In this document: in pieces, positions 1 through 8,462 of the stretch
Numbering within the stretch: the first letter of the stretch is position 1
Layout of the letters: the number at the start of each line of letters is the position of its first letter
Assembly (NCBI GenBank): GCA_011365025.1
Contig: RDOF01000013.1
Span: 13,055 to 77,054 of the forward strand
Origin: Candidatus Thorarchaeota archaeon
GTDB taxonomy: Archaea; Asgardarchaeota; Thorarchaeia; Thorarchaeales; Thorarchaeaceae
Reading direction: 5' to 3'
DNA: 64,000 nucleotides
Notes under the pieces: generated by a model
Told to the model about the DNA's origin: nothing
Databases searched by the model: none
What the model saw: only the letters and a program-made list of their open reading frames with translations
Made by a program: the position numbers and the translations under genes

Positions 1-432
1 GCCTTTGTGTCATTTCTTCCTAATATTATGCTGGGAATTATCTATCTCTTCGTTGGAAGTGCTTTTGCTCATCTCGCCTTCAAGATTACTGGTGGATCTG
101 GAAGCAAAATCAAGACACTCTCCATTGTTGGTTACAGCATGGTTCCTGTGGTTCTATTCCGCCTTATTGCTTTGGCATTTGTCTTTGTGGCTACCTTGCC
201 CATTCAGGTGTCAGGCCCGGGAGACCCAAGCATTTCACTCATTATTTCCTCACTGTACTTGTCCGACATTTGGATGATTGTTGATTACATCACTGTGGCC
301 GCCTTCTTCTGGACTGGATTCCTTCTCATATTCGGAATTAGAGAAGCTCATGATACCTCTACATCTTGGGCCTTTCTAGTTGCATTGGGATGCATGATTG
401 TGCTGATTTGGACATTCTGGCAGGTCCATTAG
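1..432 (+). CDS. Yip1-like multi-pass membrane protein (5' end outside window)
   Basis: The reading frame is open from base 1, so the N-terminus lies outside the window. The visible ~143 residues are very hydrophobic, with about four membrane segments, a glycine-rich loop (GGSGSK) and a short C-terminal end. The spacing of helices and the GYSMVP-like turn resemble the C-terminal part of Yip1/YIPF-type proteins, a family of small membrane proteins linked to vesicle traffic in eukaryotes and of unknown role in archaea. The stop overlaps the convergent prenyltransferase gene by 4 bp. The Yip1 assignment is inferred from general pattern, not from a diagnostic catalytic motif; a generic archaeal membrane protein is the alternative. 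Confidence 0.6.
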   Translation, partial: AFVSFLPNIMLGIIYLFVGSAFAHLAFKITGGSGSKIKTLSIVGYSMVPVVLFRLIALAFVFVATLPIQVSGPGDPSISLIISSLYLSDIWMIVDYITVAAFFWTGFLLIFGIREAHDTSTSWAFLVALGCMIVLIWTFWQVH

Positions 433-1433
433 ATTCCAAGGATTATGTCAAACAGCGGAATTACGACGAACGCAATCAGACCAATGAGAGCGCCGATTTT
501 GTCGAGGGTGCTACCGATTAGAAGACGCTTTTCGTTTCTGGGTCCAGTCAGCGGAGAGATAGCAGCTCCTATGACCACAATGCAACCTGCGAGAAGAAGT
601 GGCCAAAGTGCCCAATTGGCAAACCCAAGCAGCCACACTGAGGCAAAGCAAATCACCCCAATTGTGTTCAGGAATGCCGCAACAAAGGCAGCCGCTTCAT
701 GACCGTAGACCCTTGCGATGGTTCGTACGTCTCGAATAGCATCACCCTCCACATCCTCAGCGCCCTTGATTGTTTCTCTTGCCTGTAGAACCATGAAGGC
801 AGTGAGAAAGAACAGCCATGCCGGCAGAGGGATTGCGATTGCTCCGGCGATTCCTCCAGCCACCTCTCCATAGACCAGAGCCCCATAGATTACACCGAAT
901 GCAAAAGAGAATGCAACCATGATATTGCCGGCAAGGCCAAGTGATTTTACTTTCGCCGCGTAGGCGTATGCCACAACGACGAACACAATTACAACAGATA
1001 GACTGACATATCGTCCTTGCATGAGATTGGTGGCAACTCCAAGCCAAGAGAAGAATATGCCGACTACTATCCAAAATGCAACATAATACCATGCTTGCTT
1101 TATAGACATCCGTCCGCTTGGTAATGCCCGATGCGGTCTGTTGATTCGGTCAATCTCGATGTCAAAGATATCATTCACTACGTTACCGCCTGCAGCGACT
1201 GCGAAGTATGTTATATACGAATAGACGAAAAGATCAAGAAAATCCCATAGGCTCGTTGTTAGAGGCAGCAGCTTAAACCCCATGGATATTCCAGCAATCA
1301 CTGTAAGACCGCCAATGAAACAATTCTGAGGTCGGATAATTGTCAAGAAGGCTTTGAAATCAAAATTGCTTCCTGCTGAATCTGTCTTTGACTCGGTCAC
1401 AACAGAGCGCTCCTCTATCGAATTTCGAGTCAT
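429..1433 (-). CDS. UbiA-family prenyltransferase, probable digeranylgeranylglyceryl phosphate synthase
   Basis: Membrane prenyltransferase of 334 residues with about eight or nine transmembrane segments. The first aspartate-rich motif is NDIFDIEIDRINRPHRALPSG (NDxxDxxxD, followed by the RPHRALPSG signature). The second conserved region, RETIKGAEDVEGD, lies after the fifth or sixth helix. In archaea this subfamily attaches the second geranylgeranyl chain to geranylgeranylglyceryl phosphate, the second ether-bond step of membrane lipid synthesis, in the cytoplasmic membrane. The first ~25 residues are polar, and translation may begin slightly downstream of the listed start. It is convergent with the preceding Yip1-like gene and divergent from the DUF6125 operon. 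Other UbiA enzymes (menaquinone or heme O type) are possible but less likely given RPHRALPSG. Confidence 0.85.
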   Translation of the reverse strand: MTRNSIEERSVVTESKTDSAGSNFDFKAFLTIIRPQNCFIGGLTVIAGISMGFKLLPLTTSLWDFLDLFVYSYITYFAVAAGGNVVNDIFDIEIDRINRPHRALPSGRMSIKQAWYYVAFWIVVGIFFSWLGVATNLMQGRYVSLSVVIVFVVVAYAYAAKVKSLGLAGNIMVAFSFAFGVIYGALVYGEVAGGIAGAIAIPLPAWLFFLTAFMVLQARETIKGAEDVEGDAIRDVRTIARVYGHEAAAFVAAFLNTIGVICFASVWLLGFANWALWPLLLAGCIVVIGAAISPLTGPRNEKRLLIGSTLDKIGALIGLIAFVVIPLFDIILGI

Positions 1434-1520
1434 AGCTGCGATTAAAGACTTCCGTTGGCAATCGGATTAACCCAATGACTCTTATCCCAGTCCACCACCA
1501 CTAGCATCGAGTGAGCTGCA

Positions 1521-2027
1521 ATGTTTGAGGACATGCCACGAGAGACCTTACTGAAAATCATCGATGCTTACGCCAAGGCTTGGCAGGCTATGGATGGAGC
1601 ATACTTTCTTGCTCTTGAGAAAAAGTACGGAATGGATGTGGCAATTGAAATGGATGAAGAGGCCTGGCGTATTTTTTCGCCAATTGAGGCAAATAGAATA
1701 ATGAGGGAGTTTGGAATTCCAGAGAATGGGGGGCTAAAGGCTCTGGAGCAAGCATTGAACCTCAGAGTTTATGCTGCACTTAACATTCAGTCAACAGAGT
1801 TCCTTGACAACAACCGACTCCTATTCAAAATGCATCAATGCAGAGTTCAAGTTGCGAGAAATCGGAAAGGACTTCCCGACTTCCCCTGCAAGTCAGTAGG
1901 CCTCATTGAGTACGAGGAGTTTGCAAAGACTCTGGATCCTCGGATTAAAACTCGATGTGTTAGCTGCCCACCAGACCCTCATCCTACCGACTATTACTGT
2001 GCCTGGGAATTCACACTGGAGGAGTGA
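1521..2027 (+). CDS. DUF6125-like protein of unknown function
   Basis: 168-residue soluble protein. The N-terminal half has a pattern I recognise from DUF6125-type proteins: a helix ending in W, then LALEKKYGMDVAIEMDEEAW and SPIEANRIMREFGI. The C-terminal half contains cysteines (C107, C123, and a CVSCPPDP stretch followed by YYCAWEF) that could bind a metal or form a small substrate pocket. No function is established to my knowledge. It is first in a tight operon: its TGA overlaps the GTG of the next gene by 4 bp (GTGA), and that gene overlaps the third one similarly, so the three are probably translationally coupled. The ATG at 1521 gives the full conserved N-terminus. Confidence 0.75.
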   Translation: MFEDMPRETLLKIIDAYAKAWQAMDGAYFLALEKKYGMDVAIEMDEEAWRIFSPIEANRIMREFGIPENGGLKALEQALNLRVYAALNIQSTEFLDNNRLLFKMHQCRVQVARNRKGLPDFPCKSVGLIEYEEFAKTLDPRIKTRCVSCPPDPHPTDYYCAWEFTLEE

Positions 2028-2875
2028 AGCAACTGGCTTCGATAAGATTTGGTCCATCAGGATATCCAGACGAAGCCAGAGGCAGTGTGAAACGTGTGTT
2101 CGAAATCCTGAACGAGGTACATCTTGATGCTCTGGAATACGCTGCGGTTTATGGATTGAGAGTAAGTGAAGAAAAGGCATTAGAGATTGGCGATTTGGCA
2201 AAAAGGCATGGAATAGCTATGAGCATGCATGCAGCATACTTCATCAGTCTCATTTCGAAGGACCCTCAGGTACGAAAGCGGTCCAGAGAACGGCTTGTGA
2301 AGGCACTCAAATTCGCTCCGCTTATGGAGGTCAAACGAATTGTCTTTCATGCAGGAGGATACAGCGGACATAGTCCTGAAGAAGCATATACAATCGTAAG
2401 GGATGCGCTGGTAGCGGTTCAAGAAACTGCAGGGAGAGAGTCAGGGGGCCCAATCCTTATGCCAGAGATAGCGGGAAAGCTTGGCGCATTTGGGTCAATA
2501 GACGAACTCGTTGGGATAAGTCAAGAAGTGGATTATGTACTTCCAACCATAGATTGGGCTCATCTTTATGCAAGATCGCAAGGTGAGATAAACAGTCGAG
2601 AGCATTTCCTGCAAGTTCTGGAAACCTTTGAAAAGGCACTTGGCAAGAAATTTACTGACAATATGCATTTCCACGTGAGCGGAATTACCTTCACAGAGAG
2701 GGGAGAGAAATCTCACCGCCCCTTGGGTGGAGAATGGGGTCCTGATATTCTTCCGCTGATGGAGATTGTCAGGGAGGTTGGCTATAAGCCCACCTTCATA
2801 TCTGAAACGCCCCCTCCATTGACAGGAGCGCTCTATACAAAATTCCTCCTTGAGGAGCTGGAGAGAGTGAGATGA
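2024..2875 (+). CDS. Endonuclease IV-like TIM-barrel protein (AP endonuclease family)
   Basis: 283-residue protein of the xylose isomerase-like/endonuclease IV barrel family, which cleaves DNA 5' of abasic sites using three zinc ions. Barrel-strand metal-ligand positions are recognisable: MHAAY (His), FHAGGY (His), LMPEIAGK (Glu), PTIDWAHLYAR (Asp and His) and FHVSG (His). The MPEIAGKLGAFGS and DWAHLYAR versions match the archaeal branch of the family rather than the bacterial Nfo signatures. Start is GTG at 2024, overlapping the previous stop; the end overlaps the next ATG (ATGA). Nuclease activity is inferred from retained ligands; a sugar-isomerase-like role cannot be excluded. Confidence 0.8.
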   Translation: MKQLASIRFGPSGYPDEARGSVKRVFEILNEVHLDALEYAAVYGLRVSEEKALEIGDLAKRHGIAMSMHAAYFISLISKDPQVRKRSRERLVKALKFAPLMEVKRIVFHAGGYSGHSPEEAYTIVRDALVAVQETAGRESGGPILMPEIAGKLGAFGSIDELVGISQEVDYVLPTIDWAHLYARSQGEINSREHFLQVLETFEKALGKKFTDNMHFHVSGITFTERGEKSHRPLGGEWGPDILPLMEIVREVGYKPTFISETPPPLTGALYTKFLLEELERVR

Positions 2876-4215
2876 CTAGATACGTGTTTGTCCTTGGCAA
2901 GAATTGGATGCTTGGTATTGCTGAACTTATAGTCTATCTTCAGGACAGGAACCTTGCCAACGAGATTTATGATTACACCAGAACTACAGCGGTCGTTGAT
3001 ATTGAGGAGCGCTTGGATGATAAAGAGTTGATTGACATCCTAGGATTCCTAGGAGGGAGTTTCAAGATTGCCAAGGTGGTTTCAGTTTACGATAGATCGC
3101 TAGTGGAGGAAGCTTTCCCAGCAAAGGGAGGCGTGAAAAAGCAAGCTCGCGCCCTGCTCCAACAAGTCCCTTGGACAAAGGGAGTCTGGAGGAATGTTAA
3201 GAATAAGAAGGTCAAATTCGCAGTTAGTACCTACTCGACTTCAACAAAGCAGACCACTATAGATCTTCGCAAGCTTACGATGGGATTTGATGAATGGACG
3301 AAACAGCAACTAATGAAGATGGGAGCAAGGAAGGCAGTTTATCACATCTATGAAGGACCGGACAAGAGAGGTGCGGAAAGACCCAATGTTGCTCTTTGGC
3401 CAAAATCCATTGCACGACACGGGCTTCTAAGCCCCCCAAATGCGGAAATTATTCTGGCAATAGCAGAATCCTCCGTTTATGTGGCAAAGACAATAGGAGT
3501 CTACGACGCAGAACTTCAGAGATATAGGGACGAGTCAAGACCGTACATTTCGGAAGAAATCAGTACTAGCCCCAAGCTTTGTAGAACCCTGTTGAATCTA
3601 GCAGGGGCAAGAACTGGCGACACCGTCTTAGACCCCTTCTGTGGGTCAGGAACTCTTTTGATGGAAGCAGCACTTCTTGGGATGAATTGTATTGGCGTTG
3701 ACATAGATGGTGATGCAGTGAATGGGGCCAATCAAAATCTTAGATGGTTAAGCAGGGATCTTGGGGAGAAGAAGATCTTCAAAATCATCAAAGGGGATTC
3801 ACAGCAGATTGACAAATTCGTCGATAGTGAAGTAGATGCGGTAGCCTTTGAACCAGAATTGGGGCCAGTATACAGTGAGCGTCCAACAAAGGAGGAGGCA
3901 TCTCTCCAAGCTTTAGAATTGACAAAGCTCTACAGGGGAGTTCTGCTGGGCATAGGGAAGGTTTTACGTCAAGAGGGCAGAATAGCAATGACAATCCCGG
4001 TCATTAACTCTCAGAAGGGCCAAGTTACAATAGATCTCGAAGAGATGACGCGTGGAACTGAGTTTGGAGTTATTAGGTTACTCCCTAACGAGGCATTTGA
4101 ATCATCTATGCCCAGAAGCAGACAACTAGCAATACTGCCTGATAGACGAACTCTTCCCGAGAGGAAAAGGGGCCAGGTAGTAGAACGCGCAGTGTTAATG
4201 CTTGGCCGATTTTAA
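2872..4215 (+). CDS. Trm11/TrmG10-like RNA methyltransferase-fold protein with altered motif IV
   Basis: 447 residues. The N-terminal ~200 residues look like a THUMP/ferredoxin-like RNA-binding module. The C-terminal half is a Rossmann methyltransferase with a clear SAM-binding motif I, DTVLDPFCGSGTLLMEA, and an acidic strand-2 motif (GVDID). In tRNA guanine-N2 methyltransferases of this family motif IV is normally DPPYG; here the corresponding segment is FEPELGP followed by VYSERPT. Some divergent TRM11-family proteins carry an EP-x-LGP motif, so this may be a distinct subfamily rather than a dead enzyme. It is the last gene of the DUF6125-EndoIV operon and converges on the next gene with a 4-bp overlap. 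Confidence 0.7.
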   Translation: MTRYVFVLGKNWMLGIAELIVYLQDRNLANEIYDYTRTTAVVDIEERLDDKELIDILGFLGGSFKIAKVVSVYDRSLVEEAFPAKGGVKKQARALLQQVPWTKGVWRNVKNKKVKFAVSTYSTSTKQTTIDLRKLTMGFDEWTKQQLMKMGARKAVYHIYEGPDKRGAERPNVALWPKSIARHGLLSPPNAEIILAIAESSVYVAKTIGVYDAELQRYRDESRPYISEEISTSPKLCRTLLNLAGARTGDTVLDPFCGSGTLLMEAALLGMNCIGVDIDGDAVNGANQNLRWLSRDLGEKKIFKIIKGDSQQIDKFVDSEVDAVAFEPELGPVYSERPTKEEASLQALELTKLYRGVLLGIGKVLRQEGRIAMTIPVINSQKGQVTIDLEEMTRGTEFGVIRLLPNEAFESSMPRSRQLAILPDRRTLPERKRGQVVERAVLMLGRF

Positions 4216-5045
4216 AACAGATGACGTATCACATCATCGATGATTGCATAGGTTTGGAGCCTTTGGAGGTCAGACTTGACATAGGGCATTGCCTCTTCGA
4301 AAATCATGTCCTTGTACGCATCCTCGGGGGCAATTTCCCGGGCCGCTTGTGCCAATAACCGCAGAAGTTCCTCAAGAGACACCTTCAATGCTCTGTAGGG
4401 AATAGCATATACATCAATCCCTAGTATGTCAATCCCGGCTTCATCTACAGGAATACCTCCAAGGAATTCATACTCCTCTGTAAGGGGCTTCATGAGTTCC
4501 TGAATTCTTTTGACGAGCTTGCGCCGAGTCGCTTTGGGAATCCTGACACGCATGATTGCTCTGTATAAGTGACTGAAGACAGAAAGGGCATCCATCGACT
4601 TCCCGGCCATTAAGCTATCATCAGTTTCCTCATATTGGCTGACAATTTCATCCACAAATTCACCGAAGTCCTTGAAGGTGCCGGGAGCCCCATGCCAGTG
4701 CTTTAGAACATTTGCCAGACTCTCGCCCTCGGGAACCTTCTGCTTCGAGAATTCATTCAGTGCATAGCGCAGTAGGAATCGCATATGGCCTATACGGGCA
4801 CCCTTTGAAACCACCATGACAAATAGAAGGTGATCATTCGCCTCCCAGATATATCGATTCGTTTCGGTATCTACTGTTGTAAGGGTTTCATTGGACGCCT
4901 TGTCAATGAAGGTGTGAGTGGCGCTAAGAAACGGTGCAATTAGGTCCATATCAATCTCAATGCCAGAGTAGGCACGAGCCACGAGGTTTCTTCCACTGCC
5001 TCGTTCGATAAGCCATACTCCATGGATGCACCGTCGATCAGACAT
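4212..5045 (-). CDS. Longin-like domain protein, Asgard type
   Basis: 277-residue soluble protein. The first ~100 residues have the alternating strand pattern of longin domains: GVWLIERGSGRNLVARAYSG, a long alpha segment, then YIWEANDHLLFVMVVSKG and an amphipathic helix (MRFLLRYALNEF). Longin domains occur in SNAREs, adaptor and coat subunits and traffic regulators in eukaryotes and are expanded in Asgard archaea. The C-terminal ~170 residues are helical, with a basic patch (KATRRKLVKR) and no recognised family. There is no signal peptide or membrane segment. It could act with small GTPases, but none is encoded in this window. The assignment is a fold-level inference from pattern. Confidence 0.5.
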   Translation of the reverse strand: MSDRRCIHGVWLIERGSGRNLVARAYSGIEIDMDLIAPFLSATHTFIDKASNETLTTVDTETNRYIWEANDHLLFVMVVSKGARIGHMRFLLRYALNEFSKQKVPEGESLANVLKHWHGAPGTFKDFGEFVDEIVSQYEETDDSLMAGKSMDALSVFSHLYRAIMRVRIPKATRRKLVKRIQELMKPLTEEYEFLGGIPVDEAGIDILGIDVYAIPYRALKVSLEELLRLLAQAAREIAPEDAYKDMIFEEAMPYVKSDLQRLQTYAIIDDVIRHLF

Positions 5046-5156
5046 AGCAATCTGAAACTCCTATCAATGAATCCGCTGCTCTGAAAAATAAGCGTTTGTC
5101 GGATGTCAGAAGAACATATCGAGGTATTACATTAGGTTCGCTGAGAAAGTGAGGGG

Positions 5157-5187
5157 GCAAGGGGCTTGGATTGTCCAATCCCCTTGC
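5157..5187 (-). terminator. Hairpin after the tfb gene
   Basis: Inverted repeat GCAAGGGG...CCCCTTGC (8 bp) continued inward by TTGGA/TCCAA around a 3-base loop, with one mismatch. It lies 6 bp beyond the tfb stop codon, so it probably marks the 3' end of the tfb transcript. There is no clear U-run on the minus strand, so it may be a processing or stability hairpin rather than a classic terminator. Confidence 0.55.
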
Positions 5188-5192
5188 TCGGT

Positions 5193-6158
5193 CTATGTTG
5201 TTGTTATGCCAAGTCGCTCAACCATTTCCTTGTAGCGGTTTCTTACAGTCACCTCAGTAACTCGAGCTGTTCGAGCAATCTCTAGCTGAGTTCGTCGTTG
5301 ACCGGTGAGAATACTTGCCACGTAGATCGCAGCTGCTGCCATGCCCTTTGGGTCCTTGCCAATTGTTAGCCTCTCCTGCCTAGCCTTCTCCAAGATGTCA
5401 ATCGCTGCTTTCTTGGCAACCCCTGGTAATCCAAGTTCTGTGCCAAAGCGATGGACAAACTCAACAGGATTGCTATGAGGGATCTTGAGATTCAGATAGC
5501 GGAGAATCAGTCTCACACAGAGGCTTAGCTCCTTACGAGTAATGTGTATCTGATCACAGACTTCCTCCAAAGGTCGAGGTACTTGGTGAACTCTACACGC
5601 GAGGTATAATGAGGCTGCAATCATCCCGAGAATTGTACGTCCACGAGTAAGGCGTTTCCGAAGGGCCTTACGATAGATCACCGCCGAGGTCTCTCGAATT
5701 GAGTAAGGAATACTCAATTGCGAGCTTATTCGGTGGAGCTCTGTCATTGCAACTGCAAGATTGCGCTTGTCAGAGGAATGCACCTTGGTGCGTATCTGCC
5801 ACTTACGTAGCCGGTGTATCTGGGCACGTCTAGTTGATGTGAGTTTTCGTCCAGATGCATCAACATTTTGTCGCCCGATGATAGTTGTAAGTCCTTGATC
5901 GAACTTACTCCAATCAGTGGGACCGCCCACACGCTGTCGTGCATTTTGCTCATCGGCTGTGAAGGCACGCCATTCGGGGCCCATGTCAATAGATCTATCA
6001 GAAAGAACAAGTCCGCAGTTGGAACAAGTAACTTCACCGCGGGTTGCATCAATATAGACTTCCTCAGAACTACACGTAGAACAAACGTATTGGGCTGCAC
6101 CAAGCTTTGAATCCCTGGTTTTCCTAGTCTGAGCGTGTTTGCTGACCAGTGCGATCAT
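5193..6158 (-). CDS. tfb: Transcription initiation factor B (TFB)
   Basis: Archaeal TFIIB homologue, which bridges TBP-bound promoter DNA and RNA polymerase. With the ATG at 6158 it is 321 residues. It has an N-terminal zinc ribbon (C26, C29, C45, C48), a B-reader/linker region (PEWRAF), and two cyclin-like repeats at about residues 110-205 and 210-305, the second ending in a helix-turn-helix that would contact the BRE. The frame remains open upstream to 6293, but those 45 codons are unlike the family and probably untranslated. A G-rich stretch (CAGGGA) just before 6158 could serve as ribosome site. It is divergent from argS across a ~390-bp spacer. Confidence 0.93.
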   Translation of the reverse strand: MIALVSKHAQTRKTRDSKLGAAQYVCSTCSSEEVYIDATRGEVTCSNCGLVLSDRSIDMGPEWRAFTADEQNARQRVGGPTDWSKFDQGLTTIIGRQNVDASGRKLTSTRRAQIHRLRKWQIRTKVHSSDKRNLAVAMTELHRISSQLSIPYSIRETSAVIYRKALRKRLTRGRTILGMIAASLYLACRVHQVPRPLEEVCDQIHITRKELSLCVRLILRYLNLKIPHSNPVEFVHRFGTELGLPGVAKKAAIDILEKARQERLTIGKDPKGMAAAAIYVASILTGQRRTQLEIARTARVTEVTVRNRYKEMVERLGITTT

Positions 6159-6551
6159 CTCCCTGCAATTCCCTGCATTTAGGGTGGTTGCAAGAGTAGT
6201 TTTGGAACTAGTGCAGTGTGCCCCCCCATGGCGCATGAAGGGACACTGGTGCGGTTGGCGATTGCTGAGGGCAGTCCTTCTGAAGAAGAACACACTTGCG
6301 CAGAAGGAAAATGATTATAAACTCTTTGTAAATTAGTGCGATTATTATTTGTGCAAAAATTTGTTTGAAAGTAATTTAGCTTCGTTGAAACAATAGAAGG
6401 CAAATTGTGTACTGGTGCCTTGAGAATCTAGATAGGAGACTGTTATTGAGTATCGTTCGCCGAATAGTATTATAACTAAGCAGACAATTTTCCTTTGCGC
6501 GTAATTTAAGAACTCAGGTCCAAAGCCAAAGGAAAATAGAGGTGAAAGCTG
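6159..6551. promoter_or_regulatory. Divergent tfb/argS spacer with candidate TATA elements
   Basis: Longest gene-free stretch in the window. The part next to tfb (to about 6293) is an in-frame upstream extension that I regard as the tfb leader. From about 6300 to 6500 the DNA is AT-rich. TTTATAAT on the minus strand near 6311-6320 could serve tfb, and TATTATAAC on the plus strand at 6468-6476 could serve argS. A GAGGTGA Shine-Dalgarno sequence lies just before the argS TTG. No tRNA, repeat or additional ORF is seen here. Confidence 0.45.
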
Positions 6552-8462
6552 TTGAGCAATGCGAAATCCAGAATTGATAACCCTTGGGAATTTGCCCGGG
6601 ACAGGGTTGTAGAGATTTTGGCAAAGGTGACAGGATTGGATCCTGGAAGCATTGCAGAGAATCTAGAGATTCCGCCAGACTCGGCTCTTGGTGACCTCGC
6701 AACAACAATCGCATTCAGACTTGGCAAGGAGCAGAAGAAGAGCCCAGCCAAGATTGCAGAGGAGATAGCAAAGAACATTGAAGCGCTTTGCACGACTGAG
6801 CCCCTAGTTGATTCGGTGAGGCAGAAGGGACCATATGTCAATATCTTCCTTTCGCCTGGAGAGTTTGCCAAACTCACGGTGACAACTGTAATGGCCAAGG
6901 ACATACACTATGGGAATTGTGGGGAATACAAGGGACTTCGGGCGCTAATTGAATCCCCAGCGGTGAATCCATCAAAGCCTTGGCACATCGGTCATGCACG
7001 CAATGCAGTGATTGGAGACACTCTTGGAAACATGATGGAAGCCGTTGGCTATGAAGTACTCCGAATGGACTACATCAACAACTTAGGCCTTCAAATTGCT
7101 CAGCTTGTATGGAAACTGAGAGAGGCAGAGAAACCAGCACCTGACGAGAAGTATGATCACTATTTGGGTCGACTGTATGTTGGTGTTAACGATGCATTTG
7201 AGTCAGATGGAAAAGTTCAGGAAGAAGTTCGAGAAGTTGGCCGCCGATTGGAGGACCTTGATTCAGAGGAAGCCAAAAGAAGCGACAAAATGGTTTCGGA
7301 TTGTGTGAGGGCACAATGTCAAACAGCATATCGACTCGGAATCTATCATGACTATCACATCTGGGAGAGTATGATTGCTCATAGCGGATTACTTGAGCAA
7401 GCAAGGGGAATGATGCTGAAGTGTGACAATATCTTTGTTCCCGATGAAGGCGATAAGATAGGCTGTGTAGTTGCGGACCTGCGTGCCATAGAGGAGTTCA
7501 AGGAAATGAAGGAGCCTAACAAGGTCTTGTTCAGATCCGATGGTACTCGAACCTATACGGGAGCAGATGTGGCATTCCAGATGTGGAAGTTCGGAATTGT
7601 AAAGGATCCCTTCACATATGGCCTATTTGAGGTGCAGCCAAATGGAAAGCCTGTCTATCGTACAATGTTCGAGGGCAAGAAACATGACTTGGGAAGAATC
7701 GACCTAGTTTTCAATGTCATAGGTTCGTCTCAAGCACACCCTCAGAAACTGGTCTATTCCATTATGGAACTGTTAGGATATGAAGTGCAGGCTCGAAATT
7801 CCCATCACGTAGCCTATGAGTTCGTAGGTCTCGAGGATGTTGATTTCTCAGGGCGAAAGGGAACCTGGGTTGGATACTCCTGTGATGATGTGCTAAATAA
7901 GGCAGCCGAGCTAGCAAGGGAAGAAGTAAGCAAGAGAAACCCTGATGAAAGCGATGATTTCAAGAATCGGGTTGCCGAACAGGTAGGATCAGGAGCTGTT
8001 AGATATCATCTCCTAAACGCCTCGCCTGACAGGAAGATAACCTTCAGATGGGAAGATGCACTTGATTTCAACGGAGATGCCGCACCCTATTTGCAGTACT
8101 CATGCGCGCGGGCTTCGAGAATACTTGAGAAAGCCGAAGGAAATGGATCTGTTGACCTTACAATCCTGAATGCCAATGAAGAATTCGCTCTAATCAAGGC
8201 CATTGCACGGTTCCCAGAAGAAGTGCTTGGTGTGATGAGGGGTATGACAAAGCAGGTCTGGGGGACGAGCTTCAGTACCAACAGAATGACAGCGTACTGC
8301 TTCAATCTGGCAACATTGTTCAGTAGATTCTATGATTCCTGTCCTGTACTCAAGTCAGAACCGAAATACAGGGATGCTAGACTTCAGCTTGTTAGGGCTT
8401 TCAAGGTGACCATGAGCAATTGCCTTCGCCTTTTGGGTATCCCGGTTGTGGAGAGAATGTGA
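6552..8462 (+). CDS. argS: Arginyl-tRNA synthetase
   Basis: Class I synthetase of 636 residues that charges tRNA-Arg. The N-terminal Add1 domain is followed by the HIGH motif (HIGHA, residues 145-149), the Rossmann catalytic core, and a C-terminal DALR anticodon-binding domain ending VVERM, typical of ArgRS. The KMSKS position is represented by FSGRKG, in keeping with the family's divergence at that motif. The start is a TTG at 6552 with GAGGTGA about 8 nt upstream; the next in-frame ATG would remove conserved N-terminal residues. Two tRNA-Arg genes occur later in the window. It is convergent with tldE, with no gap. Confidence 0.95.
   Translation: MSNAKSRIDNPWEFARDRVVEILAKVTGLDPGSIAENLEIPPDSALGDLATTIAFRLGKEQKKSPAKIAEEIAKNIEALCTTEPLVDSVRQKGPYVNIFLSPGEFAKLTVTTVMAKDIHYGNCGEYKGLRALIESPAVNPSKPWHIGHARNAVIGDTLGNMMEAVGYEVLRMDYINNLGLQIAQLVWKLREAEKPAPDEKYDHYLGRLYVGVNDAFESDGKVQEEVREVGRRLEDLDSEEAKRSDKMVSDCVRAQCQTAYRLGIYHDYHIWESMIAHSGLLEQARGMMLKCDNIFVPDEGDKIGCVVADLRAIEEFKEMKEPNKVLFRSDGTRTYTGADVAFQMWKFGIVKDPFTYGLFEVQPNGKPVYRTMFEGKKHDLGRIDLVFNVIGSSQAHPQKLVYSIMELLGYEVQARNSHHVAYEFVGLEDVDFSGRKGTWVGYSCDDVLNKAAELAREEVSKRNPDESDDFKNRVAEQVGSGAVRYHLLNASPDRKITFRWEDALDFNGDAAPYLQYSCARASRILEKAEGNGSVDLTILNANEEFALIKAIARFPEEVLGVMRGMTKQVWGTSFSTNRMTAYCFNLATLFSRFYDSCPVLKSEPKYRDARLQLVRAFKVTMSNCLRLLGIPVVERM

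Noticed and set aside
6159..6293. Upstream N-terminal extension of TFB (frame open to 6293)
   Set aside because: The residues are low in coding character and unlike TFB family N-termini; the ATG at 6158 gives the normal length, so this is more likely leader sequence.
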